Assembly: GCA_020633205.1 (NCBI GenBank)
Contig: JACKEB010000011.1
Span: forward strand, 124,001 to 188,000
Source of the DNA: Polyangiaceae bacterium
Lineage (GTDB): Bacteria > Myxococcota_A > Polyangia > Polyangiales > Polyangiaceae
Length of the DNA: 64,000 nucleotides
Direction of reading: 5' to 3'
This document shows, piece by piece, positions 8,225-17,021 of this stretch; the first letter of the stretch is position 1, and the number at the start of each line of letters is the position of its first letter. The notes beneath the pieces were generated by a model, which saw nothing but the letters and a program-made list of their open reading frames with translations, did no database searches and had not been told where the DNA came from. Position numbers and translations under genes: made by a program.

Positions 8225-10558
8225 TCAGGCAGGCTGCTTGGAGCCGCCGCCCTGGCTCCGGGCGTTGCGGCGGCGTCGATATACACCGACCACGGTGCCT
8301 ACGCCCAGCACCAGGCCACCGGCGCTCGCTGCGAGCATCTCCCAGGGCATGCGAGTGAGCGTTGGCATCTCCGTGGACGCCTGGGCGCTTGGTGGCGCAC
8401 GGGCAGTGAGAGTCCGCGCTGAGGCGGTGGCGGGCGCTGCCGCGAACATCACCGCGAACATCAGTCCGGTTGCAGCGCCGACCGTCACCCGCGCGTAGCT
8501 GAGAACCGTCGCCTCGCTCAAGCTCACTTCGGGCCAAAGGCTGACGCATGCGCCCAAGATCAGGATCGCCACGCCGATCCAGATCCAACTCACCATCGGG
8601 TTCACGTGCAGGTGGAACGTCGCGCGTTTGCTGCTGGGATCCGCTGAACCGAGGATCGAGTAAAAATCTGCACGGAAACCACGAAGGATGCTCACCTCGG
8701 TCGTCGGCATGCCGCCCTTGCGATAGATGAACTTCGCGGGGCTGGCTTCACCAACCAGGGTACGGGTGCCGTCCTTGGACACATGACTCACCAGCATGTC
8801 CGCGAAAATCATGCGCTTGGTGGTGTCGACCTCCATGCGCGGACCCTTGTATTGCACCTCGTAGTCGCGCAGCTGGTAGGTCTGACCCGGCATCAAGCTG
8901 ACTTCCTTGTCGGCGCCCCAGGAGCGACCGACGAAGCCCATGAACATGAACACGATGCCGAGGTGCACGACGTAGCCGCCGTAGCGCCGACGGTTCTTGC
9001 CCACGAGGCGCACCAACGCAGTGAAGGCGCCCTCCTTCGTGTTGCGCATGCGCGCGCCGGTGCCGCGCTGGAACTCCTGAATGATCACCGCGAGGTTGAA
9101 CGCGCTGAGCGAGACGATGAGCACCGGCACCACCATGCCGAAGTAGCGCAGCGCCGGCCCGTACCAGGCTTCGACGTAGAACACGTCCTGCTCCACGATG
9201 GCCGGGTAGCCCAAGCTCTTGCCGACGAGCAGGTGCAACACGCCGGCGATCACCCCGGCCGCCGTAGGAATAGCCGCCGCCTTGAGCAATGCGTCTGGCG
9301 ATGTCTTGCGCCAGCCAAGCAGCGGAGCGACGCCCATCAGCAAGAACACCGCGATGCCCATCGGCGCCAGCCAGCGGTTGTAGAACGGCGCGCCGACGCT
9401 CACGGACTCCTTGTAGATGAGCTCGCTGATCTTCGGGTACAGCGTGGTGATCGCGATGAACACCATGATCGCGAGCAGCGCCCAGTTGTTGAGCACGAAC
9501 GCCGCTTCGCGGCTCGCCACGGACTCGATGTGTGATTCGCTGGTCAGCTTCGGGATGCGCAGGATGATCAGCACGGTGCTCACCAGGAAGATGAACACCA
9601 TGAAGTAGACGAAGAAGATCCCGATCTCGCTCTGCGCGAACGAGTGCACGCTGGCGATCATCCCCGAGCGCGTCAGGAAGGTCCCGAAGATGGTGAGGAA
9701 GAACGTGAGGCAAATCAGGAACAAGTTCCAGACTTTGAACATCACGCGCCGCTCCTGGATCATGGTCGAGTGGAGGTAGGCGCTGGCAGTCCACCAGGGC
9801 AGACACGCCGCGTTCTCCACTGGATCCCAGGCCCAGTAACCGCCCCAGCCAAGCTCCTCATAGGCCCAGAGCATGCCGAGCGCGTTGCCGATGCTGAGGA
9901 ACAGCCAGGCGAACAGCATCCACTTCCGCGCGGCATTGATCCACTCGTTGTCGAGGCGCCCCGTCACCAGCGCCGCCATGGCGAAGGCGAACGGAATCGA
10001 ACACCCAACGAAGCCGATGTAGAGGCTCGGCGGGTGGATGATCATGTAGAAGTTCTGCAGCAGCGGGTTCAAACCCTCGCCATCCAGCTTGCCACCACCG
10101 ATCGCGACCTCGAACGGGTTCGCGGCGAACAGCATCAGGATCCCGAAGAAGCTGATCACCACCATCAGCGTCGCGATCACATAAGGCTGCAGCGCGCGGT
10201 ACTTTCCACGCATCCACGCAACAGCGCTCGAGGTGTAGATGGCGAGCAGGAACGACCACCACAACAGCGACCCGTCTTGCCCACCCCAAAGCGCGGTCAG
10301 CAGGTACGGGTCGGTCATCGAGCGATCCGAGTAGCGAGCTACATATCGGATGCGGAAATCATGGGTGATGAAGGCGTACGCGAGCAGCAGCACGCCCAGC
10401 CCAATCATCGCGCAGGTGCCGTACGCACCCCAGCGCGCCGCGCTCAGGAGCCTCGGGTTACCCCGGGCCGAGGCGATAGACACCGCGAACGTGTATGCAG
10501 CCGCGACGAGCACGGCGTACAAAACTCCAGTGCCAAACTCCGGTAGTGTCTCCCACAT
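8225..10558 (-). CDS. ccmF: Cytochrome c-type biogenesis protein CcmF (heme lyase core)
   Basis: Polytopic inner-membrane heme-handling protein that attaches heme to apocytochrome c in the Ccm (system I) pathway. The WWD heme-binding segment WGGYWAWDPVENAACLPWW is present. So are the surrounding conserved histidines (HPPSLYIGFVG before it, SVHSFAQSE after it) and many transmembrane helices. The periplasmic C-terminal domain follows (MPGQTYQLRDYEVQYKGP). I chose the ATG at 10558 (MWETLPEFGTG) because the family normally starts just before the first helix; a longer frame opens at 10591. It heads a three-gene operon. No ccmA, B, C, E, G or H gene is in the window. Confidence 0.95.
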   Translation of the reverse strand: MWETLPEFGTGVLYAVLVAAAYTFAVSIASARGNPRLLSAARWGAYGTCAMIGLGVLLLAYAFITHDFRIRYVARYSDRSMTDPYLLTALWGGQDGSLLWWSFLLAIYTSSAVAWMRGKYRALQPYVIATLMVVISFFGILMLFAANPFEVAIGGGKLDGEGLNPLLQNFYMIIHPPSLYIGFVGCSIPFAFAMAALVTGRLDNEWINAARKWMLFAWLFLSIGNALGMLWAYEELGWGGYWAWDPVENAACLPWWTASAYLHSTMIQERRVMFKVWNLFLICLTFFLTIFGTFLTRSGMIASVHSFAQSEIGIFFVYFMVFIFLVSTVLIILRIPKLTSESHIESVASREAAFVLNNWALLAIMVFIAITTLYPKISELIYKESVSVGAPFYNRWLAPMGIAVFLLMGVAPLLGWRKTSPDALLKAAAIPTAAGVIAGVLHLLVGKSLGYPAIVEQDVFYVEAWYGPALRYFGMVVPVLIVSLSAFNLAVIIQEFQRGTGARMRNTKEGAFTALVRLVGKNRRRYGGYVVHLGIVFMFMGFVGRSWGADKEVSLMPGQTYQLRDYEVQYKGPRMEVDTTKRMIFADMLVSHVSKDGTRTLVGEASPAKFIYRKGGMPTTEVSILRGFRADFYSILGSADPSSKRATFHLHVNPMVSWIWIGVAILILGACVSLWPEVSLSEATVLSYARVTVGAATGLMFAVMFAAAPATASARTLTARAPPSAQASTEMPTLTRMPWEMLAASAGGLVLGVGTVVGVYRRRRNARSQGGGSKQPA

Positions 10559-10693
10559 GACGTAGGGGCACTCTACCCTGATTTCCCGCACACGCCGGAA
10601 CCCTGCGCAGGAAAGCGCGTCGGCGCTTTGTCGCAGGGGGTCAGCCTACGAAACGGCACCCGTTGGGGTGAGCTGGCTACGCCGAAACGTTGC

Positions 10694-11200
10694 TTACGAG
10701 GCGTCGGCGTTCAGCTGTTGCAGCTGCGCTTTCGCCTTCCCGAGCTGCTCGTTCAGCTGGCTGAGCGCATCTTGTGCGGCTTCCGCGTTGTCTGCGGCCC
10801 CCAACTTGCGTAAGCCGGTCTTGAGCCGGTTCAGGCTGCTGCCGAACTCCAGCGCGCGCGCGAGCTTCTCTTTGGCCTTCGCTTTGCGCAGCTGGCGGAT
10901 CTCGCGGGTCAGCTGCTTGCGCACTTGCTTCAGGTCGACGCTTGCCGCTTTCGCCGCCTCGGCGCAGCCCACCGCTTGGTCACCCAGCTTGCACGGAACA
11001 CCGCTCGCGTCGATCGAGCCGATGGTCTTGCTCAGCTGCTCGAAGCGCTCGCTCAATGGCGACGCGGCCGCGGCTGCTGGGGCAGGCTTTTCGTCTGCTG
11101 CAACGGCATGCCCGCTGAAACTCAGACCGATCAGCGCCACGACCAGCGCCGCCCGCCGACTCAGCCACTTCCCTCGAAGACGCGAACAATCGTCAGCCAT
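10694..11200 (-). CDS. Exported coiled-coil protein of unknown function
   Basis: A 168-residue protein with a positively charged N-terminus, a hydrophobic core (ALVVALIGLSF) and an AVAA cleavage-like site near residue 35, so it is probably periplasmic. The rest is Ala/Lys/Leu/Glu-rich helix with heptad character from about residue 95 onward (RKQLTREIRQLRKAKAKEK). Two cysteines (PCKLGDQAVGC) could form a disulfide. It lies between ccmF and pyrH on the same strand, but gaps of over 130 bases on both sides suggest its own transcription. I do not recognise a family. Confidence 0.6.
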   Translation of the reverse strand: MADDCSRLRGKWLSRRAALVVALIGLSFSGHAVAADEKPAPAAAAASPLSERFEQLSKTIGSIDASGVPCKLGDQAVGCAEAAKAASVDLKQVRKQLTREIRQLRKAKAKEKLARALEFGSSLNRLKTGLRKLGAADNAEAAQDALSQLNEQLGKAKAQLQQLNADAS

Positions 11201-11366
11201 AACCGCCCTCAGTTTACGCGGGGAAGCTCAGCGCCTCCCTCGAAAAGTCCGAAAAAGCCTGAGCCTAGTGCTCCTAACCCCCGAAAATACTCGGGAATTC
11301 CGCCGGAGACTAGATCGCCTTGAGCCAGCGGTAAGCATTGCTCAACCCACTCGCGAACTCCATCAG

Positions 11367-11383
11367 AGTTTGGGGGTGAGGTG
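11367..11383 (+). repeat. Dispersed G-rich motif, intergenic copy
   Basis: AGTTTGGGGGTGAGGTG, one copy of a motif with consensus GGGTTTGGGGGWGAGG that recurs in both orientations through the window. It lies in the gap downstream of pyrH. Confidence 0.5.
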
Positions 11384-11420
11384 CCCTGAAAGGCCACCGC
11401 GACAGACCCCGAGCCGCCGC

Positions 11421-12149
11421 TCAGTCTTCGCCGACCACGGTGCCCACGTCCTCGCCCTTGGCCACGGCGCGGATGTTCCCCTCGATCATCTTGAACACAC
11501 GGATGGGCATGCCGTTCTCGCGGCACAACGTCACCGCCGTGGAGTCCATCACGCCGAGATGTGCCGCGAGGAACTTATCGTAGCTCACCTGGCGGTACAT
11601 CTTCGCGTCGTCGTGCTTGCGCGGATCGCGGTCGTAGATGCCGTCGACCTTCGTTGCCTTGAACAGCGCATCGGCTCGGATTTCCATGGCGCGCAGCGCG
11701 GCGGCCGTATCCGTAGAGAAATAAGGGTTGCCGGTGCCCGCAGCGAACACGACCACGTAGCCGCGCTCCAGGTGGCGAATCGCACGCCTGCGAATGTAGG
11801 GCTCCGCGACGTCACGGATCTCGAGGGCGGTCATCACGCGGGTCTTGGCGCCGCTGTTTTCCAGCGCGTCCTGCAGCGCGAGGGAGTTGATCACCGTCGC
11901 GAGCATGCCCATGTAGTCGCTCTGCGCGCGGTCCATGCCTTCGCTGGCGCCCTTCAGGCCGCGGAAGATGTTACCGCCTCCCACCACCAGGCCGAGCTGA
12001 ACGCCGGTCTTCGCGACTTCGGCGATCTCTCTCGCGGTGTTCTTCAGGGTGGCGGTGTCGATGCCGAAGCCCCCTTCTTTCCCGCAGAGCGCCTCACCGC
12101 TCAGCTTGAGGACGATACGACGGTACTTGAGATCTCCAGAGTCGCTCAC
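11421..12149 (-). CDS. pyrH: UMP kinase
   Basis: Phosphorylates UMP to UDP in pyrimidine nucleotide synthesis; member of the amino-acid-kinase fold. Visible motifs are YRRIVLKLSGEAL near the N-terminus, the glycine-rich GLVVGGGNIFRG, the ALEIRDVAEPYIRRRA region, and VVFAAGTGNPYFSTDTAAALRA. I chose the GTG at 12149 (MSDSGDLKYRR): AGGAAG lies 6 bases upstream, and it gives 242 aa, the usual length. A GTG at 12167 and a much longer frame to 12470 are less likely. It stands without the tsf and frr neighbours common elsewhere. Confidence 0.93.
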   Translation of the reverse strand: MSDSGDLKYRRIVLKLSGEALCGKEGGFGIDTATLKNTAREIAEVAKTGVQLGLVVGGGNIFRGLKGASEGMDRAQSDYMGMLATVINSLALQDALENSGAKTRVMTALEIRDVAEPYIRRRAIRHLERGYVVVFAAGTGNPYFSTDTAAALRAMEIRADALFKATKVDGIYDRDPRKHDDAKMYRQVSYDKFLAAHLGVMDSTAVTLCRENGMPIRVFKMIEGNIRAVAKGEDVGTVVGED

Positions 12150-12307
12150 GAGCAGCTTCCTACTCACGTGAACTTGGGCGCGCAACCATCCGCGCGCGCC
12201 CTGATGTGTTTCGCCGCGGGGGGCGGCGCAACCTGGCGGAATCTTGTGCGGTGTATGGTGCAGCTGTCTGGCGCCGTTTGGCGACGCGTAGTATCCCGGG
12301 GGCTCGA

Positions 12308-13390
12308 ATGCGCTTCGTCTTTCCGCCTGGTTCTGCGCCAAGCTCCCTCCACGGGGCGCTGCGACGCACACTGATCGCCTGTGTGGCGTGCGCTGGATTG
12401 ATTGGGTGCAGCGGCTGCGACGAAGGCAATGGGGGCGAGGCTCCCGCGTCGAGCAACAGCAGTGGCCCACTACCTCCGGAGTTGGCTTCGAAGGTGCTCG
12501 CCAAGGTGGGCGACCGAGAGATCACCTTGGGTGAGTATGCGGCCACCCTCGAGCGCATGGATCAGTTCGAGCGGCTGCGCTACCAGTCGCCCGACCGGCG
12601 CAAGCAACTGCTCGATGAGATGATTCAGGTGGAGCTCCTGGCCCAAGAGGCCGAGCGCCGCGGCCTGGACAAGCGCCCTGAAACTCAGGAGCGCGTCCGC
12701 ATCATCCTGCGCAACGAAGTGCTGAAGAAGCTGCGTCGTGACGTCCCCGGTCCCGAGTCCGTCAGTGAGGCTGACGCTCGCAAGTACTACGAGAAGCATC
12801 GAGACGACTTCCGCGAGCCCGAGCGTCGACGCGTGGCGGTGATCGTGCTCGGCGACGCTGGCAAGGCGAAGACGTTGTTGCCTCAGGCACTGAAAGCGAC
12901 GCCGATGCAGTGGGGCAAGCTCGTGATGGAGAACTCCCTCGAGAAGCCGCCAAACCCGTCGCCCACCGCTCCCCTCGAGCTCGCCGGCGACTTGGGCATC
13001 GTCTCCGCGCCAGGAGTCGAGCGCGGTGCCAACCAGCGTGTTCCCAACGCCGTGCGCGAAGCCGTCTTCAAGATCGCCAAGGTGGGCGAGGTGAGCGACG
13101 GTGTGGTGGAAGACTCCGGCAGGTTCTACATCGTGCGCTTGATCGGCAAGACCGACGCGCGCGACCGCCCCTTCAAGGAAGCGGAGCGCAGCATTCGTGT
13201 GTCTTTGGTCCAGGAGCATATCCGCGCGGCAGAAGAGAAGCTCGAGAAAGAGCTGCGTGAGAAGTATCCGGTGAAGATCGACGAGAAGGCGTTGGAGAAG
13301 GTGAAGCTACCTTCGGAGCAGAGCGCCGCTCCCGCGCCTTCAGCGGCTGCCTCAGCTGCTGTCGCGCCATCGAGTTCCGCGGGGAATTGA
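12308..13390 (+). CDS. Parvulin/SurA-type peptidyl-prolyl isomerase lipoprotein
   Basis: Likely periplasmic folding factor. The start is ATG 12308, giving a basic N-terminus and a lipobox-like segment (LIACVACAGLIGC, Cys about residue 36). The N-terminal helical region (VLAKVGDREITLGEYAATLERMDQF; KQLLDEMIQVELLAQEAERRG) is the SurA/PrsA-type chaperone fold. The C-terminal half (ELAGDLGIVSAPGVER, VREAVFKIAKVGEVSDGVVEDSGRFYIVRLIGK) is a parvulin rotamase domain. An Ala/Pro/Ser-rich tail follows. The stop is 1 base before the KamA-family gene start, so the two are co-transcribed, an unexpected pairing. Pro-isomerase activity is inferred from the family. Confidence 0.85.
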   Translation: MRFVFPPGSAPSSLHGALRRTLIACVACAGLIGCSGCDEGNGGEAPASSNSSGPLPPELASKVLAKVGDREITLGEYAATLERMDQFERLRYQSPDRRKQLLDEMIQVELLAQEAERRGLDKRPETQERVRIILRNEVLKKLRRDVPGPESVSEADARKYYEKHRDDFREPERRRVAVIVLGDAGKAKTLLPQALKATPMQWGKLVMENSLEKPPNPSPTAPLELAGDLGIVSAPGVERGANQRVPNAVREAVFKIAKVGEVSDGVVEDSGRFYIVRLIGKTDARDRPFKEAERSIRVSLVQEHIRAAEEKLEKELREKYPVKIDEKALEKVKLPSEQSAAPAPSAAASAAVAPSSSAGN

Positions 13391-13391
13391 C

Positions 13392-14504
13392 GTGCAGCTT
13401 CGAGTCGACCCGGCATCGCCCCTCGACTGGCGCTGGCAGCTGCGTCATTCGGTCTCCAGCGTAGAGCAGCTCAGCGCGCGCCTGCGTCTGACGCCGGAAG
13501 AGCAGCAAGGCGCGGAGCGTGCGGCATCCCAAGGCTTTCCTATCGGGATTACGCCGTATTACTTCGATTTGATCGATCCAGAGGACCCCAGCTGCCCGAT
13601 TCGCCGTCAAGTGGTGCCCAGCGCCGAGGAGGCGACGGAAGTGCCTGGGGACCTGCGGGATCCGCTGGGTGAAGAGGCGCACTCCCCAGCGCCCGAGCTG
13701 GTGCAGCGCTATCCCGACCGGGCGCTCTTGCTCGTGACCGATCAGTGCGCGGTGTACTGCCGCTTCTGCACGCGGAGCCGCATGGTTGGCGCGGGTGAGG
13801 GACCACGACCCGATCAGCGCCTCGAGCCAGCCCTGGCCTACCTCAAGAGTCATCCGGAAGTTCGCGATGTGATCTTGAGTGGCGGTGACTTGCTCAGCAT
13901 GGCAACCAGCCGCATCAAGCGCGTCGTGGAGTCGGTGCGAGCGATCCCAAGCGTGGAGACGATCCGTCTGGCGACGCGGGTGCCTGTCGTGCTCCCGATG
14001 CGCATCGACACGGAGCTGCTCGACGCGCTGCGGCCCTTTCATCCGCTGTGGGTGATGACCCATTTCAATCACCCCAAGGAGCTCACGCCTGAAGCGCGCG
14101 CCGGACTGAATCGACTGGCAGACGCGGGCTTTCCGGTGATGAATCAGAGCGTTCTGCTGCGTGGAGTCAATGACCGCGCGGAAACGCTGGAAGCGCTGTT
14201 CCGTGGCCTGATCCGTGAGCGTGTGCGACCGTACTACTTGCTGCAAGCCGATCCGGTGCGCGGCACCGGGCACTTGCGGACGCCCCTCGACGTGGGCTTG
14301 GGCATCATGGAGCAGCTCCAAGGGCGCCTCACGGGTATCGCGGTGCCGAAGTTCATTGTCGACACTCCCGGCGGCATGGGCAAGGTACCGGTGCTACCCG
14401 AGTGGGTCGTCAGCCGGCGCGCCGCGACCGACGTCGCGCCGGGTTCCACGACGCTCCGCACCTGGCGTGGCGTTGAAGTGGACTACATCGACCCGCCCCT
14501 TTGA
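13392..14504 (+). CDS. kamA: KamA family radical SAM protein (lysine 2,3-aminomutase-like)
   Basis: Radical S-adenosylmethionine enzyme with pyridoxal phosphate; family members move an amino group from carbon 2 to carbon 3, classically on L-lysine. The iron-sulfur cluster motif is C119-AVY-C123-RF-C126. The SAM-binding region includes DVILSGGDLL. The C-terminal GGMGKVPVLP carries the likely PLP lysine. At 370 aa it is shorter than clostridial aminomutases. The C-terminal half (HLRTPLDVGLGIME, AVPKFIVDTPGG, closing YIDPPL) matches KamA rather than the EF-P-modifying EpmB, and no efp or epmA gene is near. It starts with GTG 1 base after the parvulin-like gene. Substrate is not determined. Confidence 0.88.
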   Translation: MQLRVDPASPLDWRWQLRHSVSSVEQLSARLRLTPEEQQGAERAASQGFPIGITPYYFDLIDPEDPSCPIRRQVVPSAEEATEVPGDLRDPLGEEAHSPAPELVQRYPDRALLLVTDQCAVYCRFCTRSRMVGAGEGPRPDQRLEPALAYLKSHPEVRDVILSGGDLLSMATSRIKRVVESVRAIPSVETIRLATRVPVVLPMRIDTELLDALRPFHPLWVMTHFNHPKELTPEARAGLNRLADAGFPVMNQSVLLRGVNDRAETLEALFRGLIRERVRPYYLLQADPVRGTGHLRTPLDVGLGIMEQLQGRLTGIAVPKFIVDTPGGMGKVPVLPEWVVSRRAATDVAPGSTTLRTWRGVEVDYIDPPL

Positions 14505-14911
14505 TGCTGTCTAGTTCGCCTGCAGGCTAGGCGCGCTTACAGTTGGCGGAGCCATGGGGAGCAGCGGCTCGGACTCCAGCTCACGCAGAGCAAGCACCCT
14601 AACCCCCAAACCCAAAAGGAAGAACGCCGACCCACTTCGCGTACGCTGCAAGTTCGGGGCCGACCGTTTCGAGGCCCTTTGGGTGCCTCGCGGTCGCACA
14701 GTCGCGCGTCTTGGTCATCTGATTCCGCGCGGTTCAATTGGAACCCAGCGAGATTGGAGCATCCACGGAAGGACGCGATTGACCGCCCCCCTCCACGCCG
14801 AGAGCGATGCTCCCGAGCCCGATGTGGTCCTGGATTCACGCCGTATTCGCGGCATGACACAAAAATCAGGGTGCCCGTGTAAGGTGTCGCCGCCCTACCC
14901 GTTGCTCGCTC
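14505..14911. other. Intergenic region after kamA-like gene
   Basis: About 400 bases without a convincing gene; the open frames on both strands lack family features or plausible protein composition. It contains one copy of the dispersed G-rich motif at 14597-14613. The promoter of the downstream lipoprotein gene must be near its right end. Confidence 0.5.
14597..14613 (-). repeat. Dispersed G-rich motif, intergenic copy
   Basis: On the plus strand CCCTAACCCCCAAACCC; the G-rich form reads on the minus strand as GGGTTTGGGGGTTAGGG. Matches the 16860 copy over the GGGTTTGGGGG core. Confidence 0.55.
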
Positions 14912-15799
14912 ATGTCGAAATGGACTGCGTGGGGAAGCTACGCTGCGTTGAGCTGCGCGTGCGTGGCATTGGCTCTGGGATCCGGCGCTTGCGCGGGCCA
15001 GAGTGACGAAGCACCGAGTGCAGGCGCGGTGCCTCAGGCGGTCTCAGCGCCCACTGATTCCACCGAGGAGTCTTCGAAGGCCGGCGCTGTGGCCTCGCGC
15101 AAGGTCATCCGCAAGGCGGAGCTCGAGCTTCAGGTGAAGTCCCTGGCCGACGCGCAGAAGACGGCGACCGACGTTGCGAAGAAGTACGGTGGCTACGTCG
15201 TGAGCTCCGAGCGCCGCGGAACGGACAGCGCGCGAGATCAGCACCTCCGGGTGGTGTTGAAGGTGAAGGCGGACGACCTGGACACCGCGCTCGGCGAGCT
15301 CCGTGCCATCAAGCAGGGCGAAGCAAACGAGCGCATCTCCAGCGAAGACGTCACCGATGAGTGGATCGATCTCGAGGCCCGTTTGAAGACCCAGAAGGCG
15401 CTTGAGACTCAGTACCTGGAAATCCTCAAGGGCGCATCCAAGGTAGAGGACCTGCTTGCGGTGCAGAAGCAGCTGGCCAGTGTCCGTACGGAAATAGAGA
15501 GGATTGAAGGCCGTCAGCGGTTCCTGGACAAGTCCATCAGCCTCTCCACCGTGACCATCGACTTCGAGCAGCCGGCGCCCCTGGTGCGTGCGTCCTTTGC
15601 GGCGGTGGGGGCAGGCTTCAGTCAGGCCGGGGCGGACGTGCTCAACGTGGGTGGAGCGACGCTCGTCTTCTTGATGCGCATGATTGGTGCGCTGATCCCG
15701 ATTCTGCTCCTGGTGTTCTTGCCTGGCTTCTACCTGGGGCGTTGGTTCCTCAGGCGCGTGGGCGCGCTCAAGCTGCCCGCGAAGGCGTCAGCGGAGTGA
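14912..15799 (+). CDS. DUF4349 domain lipoprotein with C-terminal transmembrane helix
   Basis: A 295-residue envelope protein. The N-terminal signal has a lipobox-like end (ALALGSGACAG, Cys about residue 27) and a Ser/Ala linker. The conserved part, about residues 65-215, has the DUF4349 pattern: a beta-alpha opening (KAELELQVKSLADAQK, YGGYVVSSERRG), the DEWIDLEARLKTQKALE segment, and an amphipathic coiled coil (DLLAVQKQLASVRTEIERIEGRQRFL). A membrane helix (LVFLMRMIGALIPILLLVFLPGFYLG) and a short basic tail end it. Family function is unknown; a lipid anchor plus C-terminal helix suggests it sits at the inner membrane. It is probably monocistronic. Confidence 0.85.
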   Translation: MSKWTAWGSYAALSCACVALALGSGACAGQSDEAPSAGAVPQAVSAPTDSTEESSKAGAVASRKVIRKAELELQVKSLADAQKTATDVAKKYGGYVVSSERRGTDSARDQHLRVVLKVKADDLDTALGELRAIKQGEANERISSEDVTDEWIDLEARLKTQKALETQYLEILKGASKVEDLLAVQKQLASVRTEIERIEGRQRFLDKSISLSTVTIDFEQPAPLVRASFAAVGAGFSQAGADVLNVGGATLVFLMRMIGALIPILLLVFLPGFYLGRWFLRRVGALKLPAKASAE

Positions 15800-15833
15800 G
15801 CACGACAAGGGCGCGCTCAAACGCTGGTGGACG

Positions 15834-16739
15834 CTACTTGGGTACGATGATCGGGTCGCAGTTCGTGAACTCGAGGCTGGTGTCGATGCGGAAGTGACTC
15901 GCCTCGATGCGTCTTTCCGCGTGGAACAGATCGAGGGAATACGTCTCGCCGACTACTAGGCCAAAGTCTTGAGCGATGTCGTCCAGGTTGACGGAGTCAC
16001 TCAGCTCGGGGTGCAATCCGCCGAGATCGATCGCCAGGCGCTTGTTGATGAAGACCCACAGATCATCATCGCCCGTGAACGTGAACACTTCGCCACCGTT
16101 GTAGGCGAACTCCGTGTGCAGCTCGAACGTGAAATGGAAGTTGTGCTCGCCGTTGTTGTACGCCTGGTAGTTGCCCCAGCCCTGGCCATCGATGGGGAAG
16201 AACGCGCCGTTGTCGTAGCTACTGATGCCGTTCGGCCCTTCGGTTAGCGGCACGGTGAACTGGATCGTCTTGTTGACGCCGTCGGTGTCTCGGTACCACT
16301 CGTCGTAGCGCTCTTTGCTGGTTGTCTCTTGGCCTTGGGCTCCGACGTACGCTCCGTTCGGCTTGTAAACGGGCTTCAGGTCCGCACCGAGCATGTCCTC
16401 GACGATGCCCTTGGACGCGGCGTTGCCGGTGAACGCTTGAAAGTCAGGGTGACCTCCAGGCTCCTCTGCTGCCTTGAAGTCCCGCACTAGCCCCGTCAGG
16501 TTCGGATCACACTTGCCACCTCCGGCGCCACCGTTCGACGAGCCGCCGCTGCCTTGACCTGCCGTGTTGAATGTACCGCCGAAGCTGTTGGAACCGCCAT
16601 TCGCTGCGGAGCCGCCGTTCGCCGCAGAGCCGCCGCTCGAGCTCCCCCCGTTGTCGATGGTGCTGCCATCGCCGGATCCACCGCAGGCAACGGACCCCAG
16701 GCACCCGAACAAAACTACTGCGTAGGCGACGTGCTTCAT
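15834..16739 (-). CDS. Fibro-slime domain lipoprotein
   Basis: Secreted, probably surface-anchored protein. The start is ATG 16739 with GGAGG 5 bases upstream; a longer frame to 16751 lacks this. The signal ends in a lipobox-like GCLGSVACGG. A low-complexity linker of GGSAANGG repeats covers about residues 25-75. The rest matches the fibro-slime/PA14-like beta fold: VRDFKAAEEPGGHPDFQAF, EWYRDTDGVNKTIQFTVPL, FTFTGDDDLWVFINKRLAIDLGG, YSLDLFHAERRIEASHFRIDTSL. Such domains are common in slime-producing myxobacteria and in Fibrobacter. A 14-base palindrome sits 47 bases upstream of the start codon. Function is inferred as matrix or adhesion. Confidence 0.88.
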   Translation of the reverse strand: MKHVAYAVVLFGCLGSVACGGSGDGSTIDNGGSSSGGSAANGGSAANGGSNSFGGTFNTAGQGSGGSSNGGAGGGKCDPNLTGLVRDFKAAEEPGGHPDFQAFTGNAASKGIVEDMLGADLKPVYKPNGAYVGAQGQETTSKERYDEWYRDTDGVNKTIQFTVPLTEGPNGISSYDNGAFFPIDGQGWGNYQAYNNGEHNFHFTFELHTEFAYNGGEVFTFTGDDDLWVFINKRLAIDLGGLHPELSDSVNLDDIAQDFGLVVGETYSLDLFHAERRIEASHFRIDTSLEFTNCDPIIVPK

Positions 16740-16785
16740 TTCGACCTCCAAGCTTCTGCATTCTAGTTTGGCTGGAAGCTGGAGT

Positions 16786-16799
16786 CCGGTTCGAACCGG
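16786..16799. promoter_or_regulatory. Perfect 14-base palindrome between divergent genes
   Basis: CCGGTTCGAACCGG lies between the fibro-slime gene (minus) and the carboxyltransferase gene (plus). Its position suits an operator, but no cognate regulator is adjacent. It resembles a T-loop by chance, but no tRNA can be folded around it. Confidence 0.3.
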
Positions 16800-16859
16800 G
16801 AAATCTGCAGTGTATTGCGGTTTTTCTCGACGGCGGGTGGCTGAAACTTACTGTTCAGC

Positions 16860-16875
16860 GGGTTTGGGGGAGAGG
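16860..16875 (+). repeat. Dispersed G-rich motif, reference copy
   Basis: GGGTTTGGGGGAGAGG in the divergent intergenic region. This is the best-matching copy of the motif and was used to define it. Confidence 0.6.
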
Positions 16876-17021
16876 TGCGCCGGTAGGTCCGCGCCAGGTA
16901 CCGCGTGAAACACAGCTGAAACATTCAGGTGCAAACCCGCAGAATCTCCCACAAACCGCAGCGGAACGGCGCGCTGTGTAGGCTGACTCATGAGGCTCTC
17001 CGTGGTAGCAGCGCGAGCGCC

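Noticed and set aside
14537..14860. 107-residue minus-strand frame
   Set aside because: Cys/Arg-rich shadow-like composition and no ribosome-binding or family support.
16786..16799. tRNA T-loop (GGTTCGAACC)
   Set aside because: No acceptor, D or anticodon arm can be built around it.
16897..16912. Possible parS site (GGTACCGCGTGAAACA)
   Set aside because: Only 12 of 16 bases match the parS consensus and the left arm is poor; a single weak site is not enough.
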